Shown here one piece after another: positions 7,967 to 15,926 of a stretch of 56,815 bases of DNA. Source of the DNA: Bordetella hinzii LMG 13501 (lineage in GTDB: Bacteria; Pseudomonadota; Gammaproteobacteria; Burkholderiales; Burkholderiaceae_B). Below the pieces are notes generated by a model, which worked only from the letters and a program-made list of their open reading frames with translations, was not told where the DNA came from and made no database searches. A program made the position numbers and the translations under genes. Location: NCBI RefSeq assembly GCF_001548475.1, contig NZ_LRUJ01000032.1:1-56815 (forward strand), read 5' to 3'. The stretch's first letter is position 1, and each line of letters begins with the position of its first letter.

Positions 7967-10153
7967 ATGGCGCAAGCCGGCAAGCAGGACCACAGCCAAG
8001 ACCCTACCCACGACCACGGCCATCCCCGCCGGGCGCCGGCGCAAGCGTTGGCGGCGGGTGTCTACACCTGCCCCATGCATCCGGAGATCCGGCGCCAGGG
8101 GCCGGGGCACTGCCCGATATGCGGCATGGCCCTGGAACCCCTGATCGCCGGCGGCGGCGGGCAAGCCAACCCCGAATTGCGCGATTTCACGCGGCGTTTC
8201 TGGATCGGCCTGCTCCTGACCCTGCCGATTTTCGTGCTGGAAATGGGCGGCCACCTCTTTGGCTGGCATCCGCCGTTTTCCGCCCAGGCGGGCAACCTGG
8301 TGCAGGCCATCCTGGCCACGCCCGTGGTGCTATGGGCCGGATGGCCTTTCCTGGTCCGCGCCTGGGAATCGCTGCGCCATCGCAGCGCCAATATGTTCAC
8401 CTTGATCGGCATGGGCACGGGCGTGGCCTGGCTCTACAGCATGGTGGCCACCTTCGTGCCGGGGGCGTTTCCGCCGGTGTTCCGGCCCGAGGGCGCGGTG
8501 GCGGTCTATTTCGAGGCGGCCGCCGTCATCACCGTGTTGGTGCTGCTGGGGCAGTTGCTGGAGCTGCGGGCGCGCGAGCGCACCTCCGGCGCGATCCGCG
8601 CCTTGCTCGACCTGGCGCCCAAGACGGCGGTCAGGCGCCAGCCCGATGGCGGCGAGCGGGAGGTGCCGCTGGACGAGGTGGTGGCGGGCGATGTGCTGCG
8701 CGTGCGCCCGGGCGAGAAAATCCCGGTCGACGGCGTGGTCATCGAGGGCCGCAGCACGGTGGACGAGGCCATGGTCAGCGGCGAGCCGGCGCCGGTGGCC
8801 AAGCATGAAGGCCAGCCGCTGACCGCCGGCACGGTCAATCAGGAGGGGGCGCTGCTGATGCGTGCCGAGCGCGTCGGCGCCGACACGCTGCTGTCGCAGA
8901 TCGTGCAGCTCGTGGCCCAGGCCCAGCGCAGCCGCGCCCCGGTGCAGCGCCAGGCCGACATGGTGGCCAGCCGCTTCGTGCCGCTGGTGCTGCTGGCCGG
9001 CGCGCTGGCCTTTGCCGCCTGGTTCTTTCTTGGCCCGGCGCCGGCTTTCAGCCATGCCCTGATCGCCCTGGTGTCGGTGCTCATCATCGCCTGCCCCTGC
9101 GCGCTTGGCCTGGCCACGCCCATGTCCATCATGGTGGGCGTGGGGCGGGCCGCCGGCATGGGGGTGCTGGTGCGCGACGCCGCCGTGCTGGAGAAGATGG
9201 CCCGGGTCGATGTGGTGCTGGTCGACAAGACGGGCACCTTGACCGAAGGCCGGCCGCGTGTGCGGGACCTGCAGGCCGTCGCCGGCGAGCAGGCCGGGCA
9301 GGTGCTGGCCGAGCTGGCCAGCGTCGAACGCGCCAGCGAGCATCCCCTGGCCGCCGCCCTGGTGGCCGAGGCCCGCGAGCGCGGGGCCGGGCTGTGGCCG
9401 GTGGAGGATTTCCATGCCTGGGCCGGCCTGGGCGTGGAGGGCCGGGTGCGCGGGCGCCATATTCTGTGCGGCAGCCGGCGCTTCTTGAAGGCCCGCGGCG
9501 TGGCCCTGCCCGAGGGGCAGGACGGGGCGGGCCATGCGACGGTCTTGCATGCCGCCCGCGATGGCCGCTATGTGGGCAATGTGACCATCGCCGACGCGGT
9601 CAAGGCGTCCACGCCGCCCGCGCTGGCCGCTTTGCGCGAGGCCGGCATCCAGGTGGTCATGGTGACGGGCGACGGGCGCGCCGCCGCGCAGGCAGTGGCC
9701 GCCGAACTCGGGATCGACGCTGTGCAGGCTGAGGTACTGCCCAAGGACAAGGCGGCCATCGTGCGCCACTGGCAGGGCCAGAAGCATGTGGTCGCCATGG
9801 CCGGCGATGGCATCAATGACGCGCCCGCGCTGGCACAGGCCGATGTGGGCATCGCCATGGGCGGCGGCACCGATGTGGCGATGGAAAGCGCCGGCATCAC
9901 CTTGCTCAAGGGCGATCTCATGGGCATCGCGCGGGCGCGCCTGGTGGCCCGCGCGACGATGCGCAACATCCGCCAGAACCTCTTCTTCGCCTTTGTCTAT
10001 AACGCGGTCGGCATCCCCTTGGCCGCGGGCTTGCTCTATCCCTTCTTCGGCCTGCTGCTGTCGCCGGTCTGGGCCGCGCTGGCGATGACGCTGTCATCGG
10101 TGAGTGTCATCGCCAATGCCCTGCGCCTGCGCCGCCAACGGCTTGCGCCCTGA
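7967..10153 (+). CDS. copA: P1B-type copper-exporting ATPase with N-terminal heavy-metal-binding motif
   Basis: This 728-residue ATPase has a His-rich N-terminus and then a short heavy-metal-binding domain, CPMHPE...GHCPICGM, with Cys35, Cys49 and Cys52. It lacks the usual GMxCxxC HMA domain. Eight membrane helices are expected. The transport-site motif ACPCALGLATP (Cys376-Pro-Cys378) together with the C-terminal NAVGIP and MTLSSVSVIAN motifs indicates P1B-1 specificity for Cu(I), possibly Ag(I). Asp420 in DKTGTLTEG is phosphorylated; GDGINDAPAL forms the hinge. It starts at an ATG behind AAGGAGATCGCGC. It would pump monovalent copper into the periplasm, for detoxification or cuproenzyme supply. 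Pairing with a TetR gene behind an FNR-type box suggests a low-oxygen role, which is inference. Confidence 0.92.
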   Translation: MAQAGKQDHSQDPTHDHGHPRRAPAQALAAGVYTCPMHPEIRRQGPGHCPICGMALEPLIAGGGGQANPELRDFTRRFWIGLLLTLPIFVLEMGGHLFGWHPPFSAQAGNLVQAILATPVVLWAGWPFLVRAWESLRHRSANMFTLIGMGTGVAWLYSMVATFVPGAFPPVFRPEGAVAVYFEAAAVITVLVLLGQLLELRARERTSGAIRALLDLAPKTAVRRQPDGGEREVPLDEVVAGDVLRVRPGEKIPVDGVVIEGRSTVDEAMVSGEPAPVAKHEGQPLTAGTVNQEGALLMRAERVGADTLLSQIVQLVAQAQRSRAPVQRQADMVASRFVPLVLLAGALAFAAWFFLGPAPAFSHALIALVSVLIIACPCALGLATPMSIMVGVGRAAGMGVLVRDAAVLEKMARVDVVLVDKTGTLTEGRPRVRDLQAVAGEQAGQVLAELASVERASEHPLAAALVAEARERGAGLWPVEDFHAWAGLGVEGRVRGRHILCGSRRFLKARGVALPEGQDGAGHATVLHAARDGRYVGNVTIADAVKASTPPALAALREAGIQVVMVTGDGRAAAQAVAAELGIDAVQAEVLPKDKAAIVRHWQGQKHVVAMAGDGINDAPALAQADVGIAMGGGTDVAMESAGITLLKGDLMGIARARLVARATMRNIRQNLFFAFVYNAVGIPLAAGLLYPFFGLLLSPVWAALAMTLSSVSVIANALRLRRQRLAP

Positions 10154-10179
10154 GGCCGGCCATCCCCGCCAGGGGGACA

Positions 10180-12552
10180 TCAGCCCTGCGCGGGCTCCAG
10201 GCCCAGGCGGGCCAGCATGCGCGGGCCGACCTGGCGGCGGCTGGCGGCGTAGTCGGCCCAGGGATCGGGATGGGTCTCGGCCCATTGGCGCGCGTTGCGC
10301 AGATTGAAGGCCGGGCCGCGCAAATCCTCGCCGGCGTCCAGCAGCTCCCAGGGCAGGGGCATGGATACCGGGCCCCCGGCGCGTCCACGCACCGAAAAGG
10401 CCGCGATGGCGGTCGCGCCATTGCCGTTGCGCAGATAGTCCACGAAGATGCGGCCGCGCCGCTTGGCCTTGGCCATGTTGGCGACGAAGCGCCCGGGCAG
10501 CACGCTCTCCAGCCGCGAGGCCAGGCCATGCGCCAGCGTCTTGACATCCTCCCAGCCGGCGATGGGCTTGAGCGGCGCCACCAAGTGCAGCCCCTTGCCG
10601 CCGGTGGATTTGAGAAAGGGCACCAGGCCGACCTCCTGCATCAGTCCGCGCGCCAGCTGGGCGCCTTCGACGATGGCGCGCCAGTCCACGCCTTCGCCGG
10701 GATCCAGGTCCAGCGTCAGGCGGTCGGGCGCCTCGGTCTTGGGCGCGCGCGACCCCCAGGTATGCAGCTCGATCACGCCCAGCTGCACCAGCGCGATGAG
10801 ACCCTCCAGGCTGTCTATGGTCAGGTCGCCGGCGGCGTCGCGGCTCACGCCCTTGGGCAGGTCCGTGGTGATGTGCTTCTGGAAAAAACCGGGTTTGTCG
10901 GCGCCGTCCGGATAGCGGACCAGGGCGACGCGGCGTTTCTGCAGATGCGGCAGGATGCGCGGGCCGATGGCCTCGTAGTAACGCGCCAGCTCCAGCTTGC
11001 TCGTGTCGGGGTCGCGCAGGACGATGCGGTCCGGATGCGTGATGGCGATCTTGCCGATACGGTCGGGCATGGCTGTCCTCCTGGGTCGGGCGGGCGGTTC
11101 GGGGGCGGGGTCGTCGACCTGGGCGGCCGGCTTGTCTTCGCGCAGGGCGATGAAGGCGGCCTGGCGCAGGCGCTGGTCCGCGGTGACGCCGGCATAGGCG
11201 ACCTCGGCCACCAGCTCGGGGCGGACCCAATGGGCCTGGCCGCTGTCGGGCGGGCGCTGCACGAAGGGGCAGTCGGCCTGCGCCAGCGGCCGCAGGCGCG
11301 CCATCAGCCGGCGCAGGCTGGCGTCGGTGAAGCCGGTGCCGGTGCGTCCCACGTATTGCAGGCGCTTGCCGCGGCGCAGACCCAGCAGCAGGGCGCCGAA
11401 ATGCTGCCGCGCGCCGGACGGCGGGGTGTAGCCGCCGATGACGAACTCTTGGCGCGGGCGGCATTTCAGTTTCAGCCAATCGTGGCCCCGGCCGGGGCGG
11501 TAGGCGGCATCGGCGCGCTTGGCGATCAGGCCTTTGAGGTGGAGCTGGCAGGCCTGGGTCCAGGCCTGGTTGGCCTCGTGGACGTCGGCCAGCGCCAGCC
11601 GCTGTGTCAGCATCAAGGGCGCGGGCGCGTGCTCCAGGAGCACTTCCAGCCAGTGCTGGCGCACGGACAGCGGCATGCCGCGCAGATCCCGCCCTTCCCA
11701 ATAGGGCAGGTCGAAGACGACGAAACGCAGGCCGTCCGCTTCGCCGTCCAGCGCATTCTGCAGCAGCTGGAAGTCGGAGATGCCATGACGGTCGAACACC
11801 ACCACCTCGCCGTCCAGCCAGCCCTGGCCCAGCTTCAGCGCGGCGATCGCCTCGGCCAGCGGCCGCATGCGGGCGGTCCAGTCATGGCCGCTGCGGCTGA
11901 TGAAGCGCACCCTGCCCGGGCGCAGTTCGCACAGCATGCGGTAGCCGTCGTACTTGACTTCGTAGCGCCAGCCGGCATCGGGCGGCGGGCGTTCGGCCAG
12001 GGTCGCCAGGGGCGGGCGCAGTTGGCGCGGCATGGCGGCGGCCTTGCCAGGCAAGGCCGCGCGTGCCGCGGGCGCGGGTCGTGCGGGGGCCGTGTCGCGG
12101 ACTTTGCGCAGCAGCCATTGCTCGCCATGGGTGCGGACCAGCAGCCAATCGCCGTGCAGGCGCCGTCCATGCAGGCGGAAGCGCAGATGGCCTTGCGCCA
12201 GGCCTCGAGCCGCATTGCCGCGGGCTTCCCAATGGCCGCTGTCCCAGATGTCGACATGCCCCGCGCCATAGTGGCCGGCGGGGATATCGCCCTCGAATTG
12301 GGCGTAGTCCAGCGGATGATCTTCGACATGGACCGCCAGCCGCTTGACCCCGGGGTCCATGGAAGGACCCTTGGGCACGGCCCAGCTGGCCAGCACGCCG
12401 CCGATCTGCAGGCGGAAGTCATAGTGCAGGCGCCGCGCCGCATGTTTCTGCACCACGAAGAGAGGCTGTCCGCCGTCCGGGGTGCCGCCCCGCGGCTCGG
12501 GGCTGGCCTCGAAGTCGCGTTTGCGCCGGTAGGCGCGCAGCTTGTCCGCCAT
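10180..12552 (-). CDS. ligD: Multifunctional NHEJ DNA ligase LigD (phosphoesterase-ligase-polymerase)
   Basis: The 790-residue protein has its domains in the order seen in Pseudomonas LigD. The 3'-phosphoesterase (about 30-160) contains HYDFRLQIGGVLASW and the GHYGAG loop. The ATP-dependent ligase (about 185-470) has adenylated Lys200 in YEVKYDGYRM and the later motif LIAKR. The archaeo-eukaryotic-primase-like polymerase (about 495-790) contains LDLDPGEG with its catalytic aspartates. Together with Ku it repairs double-strand breaks by end joining. The start codon lies 1 bp after the Ku stop, so the two are cotranscribed. The gene converges with copA, 26 bp away. Confidence 0.95.
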   Translation of the reverse strand: MADKLRAYRRKRDFEASPEPRGGTPDGGQPLFVVQKHAARRLHYDFRLQIGGVLASWAVPKGPSMDPGVKRLAVHVEDHPLDYAQFEGDIPAGHYGAGHVDIWDSGHWEARGNAARGLAQGHLRFRLHGRRLHGDWLLVRTHGEQWLLRKVRDTAPARPAPAARAALPGKAAAMPRQLRPPLATLAERPPPDAGWRYEVKYDGYRMLCELRPGRVRFISRSGHDWTARMRPLAEAIAALKLGQGWLDGEVVVFDRHGISDFQLLQNALDGEADGLRFVVFDLPYWEGRDLRGMPLSVRQHWLEVLLEHAPAPLMLTQRLALADVHEANQAWTQACQLHLKGLIAKRADAAYRPGRGHDWLKLKCRPRQEFVIGGYTPPSGARQHFGALLLGLRRGKRLQYVGRTGTGFTDASLRRLMARLRPLAQADCPFVQRPPDSGQAHWVRPELVAEVAYAGVTADQRLRQAAFIALREDKPAAQVDDPAPEPPARPRRTAMPDRIGKIAITHPDRIVLRDPDTSKLELARYYEAIGPRILPHLQKRRVALVRYPDGADKPGFFQKHITTDLPKGVSRDAAGDLTIDSLEGLIALVQLGVIELHTWGSRAPKTEAPDRLTLDLDPGEGVDWRAIVEGAQLARGLMQEVGLVPFLKSTGGKGLHLVAPLKPIAGWEDVKTLAHGLASRLESVLPGRFVANMAKAKRRGRIFVDYLRNGNGATAIAAFSVRGRAGGPVSMPLPWELLDAGEDLRGPAFNLRNARQWAETHPDPWADYAASRRQVGPRMLARLGLEPAQG

Positions 12553-12553
12553 G

Positions 12554-13501
12554 TCAGGCCGCCTTGCGGCGCGGGGTCTTGGCGGCCGTCTTGCGCGCGG
12601 CCTTCGCGGGGGTCTTGGACGCTTTTCGGGCCGCCGTCTTGGCCGCCGTCTTGGCCGCCGGCCGGCCCTTGGCGGTCTTGCGCGGGGAGGCTGCCCGCGC
12701 CGAGGCGGCGGGCGTGCGCCGTCCCTGTTCGATGCTCTGCTTGAGCATGGCCATCAGGTCCAGCACCTTGGCCGAGTCGCGCGCCGGGGCCGGCGTCTCG
12801 GCTTCGGTCAGGCTGTGCGTCTTGCCCGCCTTGATCTTGGCGCGTATGGCGGCCAGCAGGTCTTCGCGGTAGGCGTCATGGTATTGCGCCGGATCCCAGT
12901 CCACGCTCATGTCGTCGATCAGGCGCAGCGCCATGTCGGTTTCGCGCGCGCCGGCATGCTTGGCCGGCAGATCCAGTTCGGGCGCCTCGCGTATTTCCTC
13001 GGCATAGCGCAGGGTCACCATCATCAGCGCATCGCCCTGGGGCAGGAGCGCGGCCAGATGCTGGCGCGTATGCAGCACCACCTGGCCCAGCGCCAGGCGG
13101 CCGCTTTTGCGCAGCGCGTCGCGCAACAGCACATAGCCCGGGCCGCCGCGCTTGTCGGGCTCCAGATAGTAGGGCGTGTCGTAGTAGTAGAGCGGCACCT
13201 CGGCGGCCTGCACGAAACCCAGGATTTCTATGGTTTGGGTTGCCACATCGTTGGCGCGGCGGAAATCCTCGTCGCTGAGGTAGACGTAATCGCCTTTCTC
13301 GTATTCATAGCCGCGCACGATATGCTCGGCGGCAATGGCCTTGCCCGTGCGTTTGTTGATGCGCTGGTAGCCGACGGGCGCGTCGTCGCGCTTGTCTATC
13401 CAGTCGAAATCCAGCCGTGCCGAGCGCGTGGCCGGGTGCAGGGCGATGGGGATGTGCACCAGCCCGAAGCTGATCGCGCCTTTCCAGAGGGTTCTCGCCA
13501 T
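12554..13501 (-). CDS. ku: Ku homodimer DNA-end-binding protein
   Basis: This 315-residue bacterial Ku begins with the family hallmark MARTLWKGAISFGLVHIP and contains the bridge-and-pillar core through about residue 255. The core includes HIVRGYEYEKGDYVYLSDED and YYLEPDKRGGPGYVLLRDAL. From about 260 to the end it carries a lysine/alanine/proline tail with repeated AAKTA/KTPA units, resembling histone H1 tails. Such extended basic C-termini occur in several bacterial Ku proteins and bind DNA. The ATG at 13501 follows TAAGGAGG. It is the first gene of the ku-ligD operon. Confidence 0.96.
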   Translation of the reverse strand: MARTLWKGAISFGLVHIPIALHPATRSARLDFDWIDKRDDAPVGYQRINKRTGKAIAAEHIVRGYEYEKGDYVYLSDEDFRRANDVATQTIEILGFVQAAEVPLYYYDTPYYLEPDKRGGPGYVLLRDALRKSGRLALGQVVLHTRQHLAALLPQGDALMMVTLRYAEEIREAPELDLPAKHAGARETDMALRLIDDMSVDWDPAQYHDAYREDLLAAIRAKIKAGKTHSLTEAETPAPARDSAKVLDLMAMLKQSIEQGRRTPAASARAASPRKTAKGRPAAKTAAKTAARKASKTPAKAARKTAAKTPRRKAA

Positions 13502-13530
13502 GATGGCCTCCTTAGAGCGTGCGTCGTTTC

Positions 13531-13559
13531 ACCATACGCGGGGCGCGCCGAGGCGTCCA
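13531..13559 (-). promoter_or_regulatory. Candidate ku-ligD promoter
   Basis: On the minus strand TGGACG (13559-13554) and TATGGT (13536-13531) are separated by 17 bp, each with 4 of 6 consensus matches. They would start transcription about 23 nt before the ku ATG. The remaining roughly 200 bp up to the divergent gene at 13761 hold no other gene that I can support. Confidence 0.4.
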
Positions 13560-13725
13560 GGAAGCCGGTCAAATTGAAACAGTCCGTGTCGGAAAGTCCT
13601 GGCGTTTCGGGTTAAAAAGAAGATTCAGGGTGACGTCAGCATCCCGGCCCTTGGGGGTGGCAGCAATTGTCAATCCGGGCGGGCGCAGTCATGCTGGCGT
13701 GACGCCGAGTAGGTTCTGAATGGCC

Positions 13726-13743
13726 GGCGCCCCATCGGGCGCC
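13726..13743 (+). other. Hairpin in the leader of the small gene at 13761
   Basis: GGCGCCC-CATC-GGGCGCC is a perfect 7-bp stem with a 4-base loop, ending 8 bp before the AGGAG ribosome site of the next gene. It could stabilise the leader or modulate translation; no function is proven. Confidence 0.4.
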
Positions 13744-13760
13744 CACAAACAGGAGCAGTC

Positions 13761-14072
13761 ATGAATACCCGTGCCGACAATCCGGTGGCCGCAGGCCGCC
13801 ATCCCGCCAACATCGAGTCCCGCGCGGCCGATCGACAGGCAGACGCGGTGGCGGCACCCGACAACCCGGCCCGGCATGTCAGCATCAACGCCAAGGTGTT
13901 GCCGCCGACCAGCCTGGTGGATGTTCCCAATTTCCCGCCCAAAGTCCCGCGCGACGCCAACGAAGCCCTGATCGAGCGGCTGCCGCCGGCCGATGAGCAG
14001 ACCGAGTCCAACTGGGCCGACGGCGCGCAGCCCCAGCCGCGCGCCAAGAACGCGCGCTCATCGCTGTTCTGA
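13761..14072 (+). CDS. Small hypothetical protein, low-complexity N-terminus
   Basis: The 103-residue soluble protein has no signal peptide or membrane helix. The N-terminal half is rich in Ala, Arg, Asp and Pro; the middle contains NAKVLPPTSLVDVPNFPPKV, and the C-terminus is polar. It has a clear ribosome site (ACAGGAGCAGTC then ATG) and is followed at once by a strong GC hairpin, both signs of a real gene. I recognise no domain. Its position between ku-ligD and the nuclease-helicase pair does not by itself show a repair role. Confidence 0.6.
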   Translation: MNTRADNPVAAGRHPANIESRAADRQADAVAAPDNPARHVSINAKVLPPTSLVDVPNFPPKVPRDANEALIERLPPADEQTESNWADGAQPQPRAKNARSSLF

Positions 14073-14080
14073 CCGCCGCG

Positions 14081-14109
14081 GCCGGGCCCGCCCGCGCGGC
14101 GGGCCCGGC
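14081..14109 (+). terminator. Strong GC hairpin after the small gene
   Basis: GCCGGGCCCGCC and GGCGGGCCCGGC form a perfect 12-bp stem around a 5-base loop (CGCGC), starting 8 bp after the stop codon at 14072. There is no T-run, so it may be a 3'-end stabiliser or a Rho-dependent pause site and not a textbook intrinsic terminator. Confidence 0.5.
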
Positions 14110-14123
14110 ACGACCCAGGCCCC

Positions 14124-14267
14124 ATGCCACGCCGCCTATTGCATACGCCGCCCCGGCCCGCGCCGCTGGACCCGGGCCCCGAGCCCGGCGACATCCCGGT
14201 CGATCCGGACAGCGACCAGCCCGACGAGGAGATCCCGCTGCCGCAGCGCGCGACGCTGCTGGTATGA
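14124..14267 (+). CDS. Possible 47-residue proline-rich acidic protein
   Basis: An ATG at 14124 opens a 47-codon frame ending TGA at 14267. The product starts MPRRLLHTPPRPAPLDPGPE and continues with PVDPDSDQPDEEIPLPQ, so it is very Pro- and Asp/Glu-rich with a basic N-terminus. Such short Pro/Asp/Glu-rich proteins are common in Bordetella-like genomes, usually as unknowns. It lies 36 bp before the nuclease gene on the same strand. The upstream ribosome site is weak, so the call is tentative. Confidence 0.4.
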   Translation: MPRRLLHTPPRPAPLDPGPEPGDIPVDPDSDQPDEEIPLPQRATLLV

Positions 14268-14303
14268 TGCGGCTGTATATCCATACAGCTATCCGCGTTC
14301 CCG

Positions 14304-15926
14304 ATGTTGCCTGCGCATCGCTATTACTACCTGCACAACTTCCAGCGCGCGCTGGCCTGGGTGGCGCAGCGCTACGACGACCTGCTCGACGCCGAGGAGC
14401 GCGGCTTTCTCGCCCGGTTTCCCGACCTGCCGCAGGCCTCGCAGGCCCTGCTGGTGCGCCTGCTGGCGCGCAAGGGCGGCCTGTTCCGCGCCGGCAAGCT
14501 GGCCTATGACGAGATCGGCGATATCGCGGCGGCGGCCGGGCCGCTGCTGGCCCTGGGCTGGCTGAGCGCCAATCCCGAGCTGTCGGTCCAGGATCTGGGC
14601 CGGCTGTATACCAAGGCCGAGCTGGCCCGTCTTGCCGGGCTGCCGCCCGCGCTGCGCAAGGACGCGCTGCTGCAGGCCCTGGCCGCCGCCGGACCCCGGC
14701 CGCACCGTGATTGGTGGCCGGATGCCGCCGAGGCGGTCTGGCAGGTGAGGGTGGACGCGGTCTGCCAGCGCCTGCGCCTGATGTTCTTCGGCAATCTGCG
14801 CCAGCAATGGGATGAGCTGGTCCTGGCCGACCTCGGCATTTTCCAGTACGAGAGCGTGGATTTTTCGCGCGATTCGCGCGCGTTCCGGCACCGGGCGGAC
14901 GTGGAGGATTATCTGCGCCTGCACGGCTGGCGCGAGCAGCTCGACGAGGCCGGCCCCGACGCGGCCTTGCGCGAAGCGGTCCGCGCGGCCGACAGCGCCA
15001 ACCCCTGGCTGATGGCGCGGCGGGCCAAGCTGCTGATGCGTATCGGCCAGGCTTGCGAGCGCCTGCGCGACTGGCCGGGCGCGGAGGCGGCCTACCGGGT
15101 GTGCGACTACCGGGGCGCGCGCCACCGCCTGATGCGGGTGCTGGAGCAGCAGGGCCGCCACGAAGAAGCCTACGCCTTGGCGCTGCAGGCGGCGGGGCAG
15201 CCGGAAGACGAGGGCGAGAGCCAGCGCCTGGCGCGCATGCTGCCACGCCTGCGGCGGCAGCTGGGCCTGGACGCGCCGCGCCGCCCGCCCGAACCGGGGC
15301 TGGTCAGCGAGTATCTCCGCCTGGCCCCGCCGGCCGAGGCCCGGCCGGTGGAATTCGTCGTGCGCGACTACTACGGCAGCCAGGATGGCCCGGTGCATTA
15401 TGTGGAAAGCGGCCTGGTCAACGCCCTGTTCGGCCTGTTGTGCTGGGACGCCATCTTCGCGCCGCTGCCGGGCGCGTTCTTCCATCCCTTCCAGCGCGGT
15501 CCGGCCGATCTCGACGCGCCGGATTTCGTGGCGCGCCGCGCCGCGCTGTTCCAGGCCTGCCTGGCGCGGCTGGACGATGGCAGCTACCGCGCCGTGATCC
15601 GCGAGCGCTACGCGGCCAAGCAGGGGCTGCAATCCCCCTTCGTGTACTGGGGCATGCTGGGCCCCGAGCTGCTGGAGCAGGCGCTGGATTGCCTGCCTGC
15701 GGCCGACCTGCGCCGCCTGTTCGAGCGCCTGCTGGCCGACCTGAGGGCGCATCGCAGCGGCTTGCCCGACCTGATCCGCTTCTGGCCCGCGCAGGGCCGC
15801 TATGAATTCATCGAGGTCAAGGGGCCGGGCGACCGCCTGCAGGACAACCAGATCGCCTGGTTGCGGTATTGCGCGCGCCACGGCATCGCCGCGCGCGTGT
15901 GCTATGTGAGCTGGGCATGCGATTGA
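14304..15926 (+). CDS. FAN1-like VRR-NUC structure-specific nuclease
   Basis: The 540-residue protein has a helical N-terminal region (from MLPAHRYYYLHNFQRALAWV), a TPR-like middle (about 270-330) and a C-terminal VRR-NUC domain. The PD-(D/E)XK site is visible as Asp489 (GLPD), Glu504 and Lys506 (EFIEVKG), with Gln513 following. Family knowledge: FAN1 proteins, including the Pseudomonas one, cut 5' flaps and incise at interstrand crosslinks. The stop codon lies beyond the start of the downstream helicase (ATG at 15917), so the two are coupled and presumably act together on damaged DNA. The start is the first ATG compatible with family alignment; no strong ribosome site is seen. Confidence 0.85.
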   Translation: MLPAHRYYYLHNFQRALAWVAQRYDDLLDAEERGFLARFPDLPQASQALLVRLLARKGGLFRAGKLAYDEIGDIAAAAGPLLALGWLSANPELSVQDLGRLYTKAELARLAGLPPALRKDALLQALAAAGPRPHRDWWPDAAEAVWQVRVDAVCQRLRLMFFGNLRQQWDELVLADLGIFQYESVDFSRDSRAFRHRADVEDYLRLHGWREQLDEAGPDAALREAVRAADSANPWLMARRAKLLMRIGQACERLRDWPGAEAAYRVCDYRGARHRLMRVLEQQGRHEEAYALALQAAGQPEDEGESQRLARMLPRLRRQLGLDAPRRPPEPGLVSEYLRLAPPAEARPVEFVVRDYYGSQDGPVHYVESGLVNALFGLLCWDAIFAPLPGAFFHPFQRGPADLDAPDFVARRAALFQACLARLDDGSYRAVIRERYAAKQGLQSPFVYWGMLGPELLEQALDCLPAADLRRLFERLLADLRAHRSGLPDLIRFWPAQGRYEFIEVKGPGDRLQDNQIAWLRYCARHGIAARVCYVSWACD

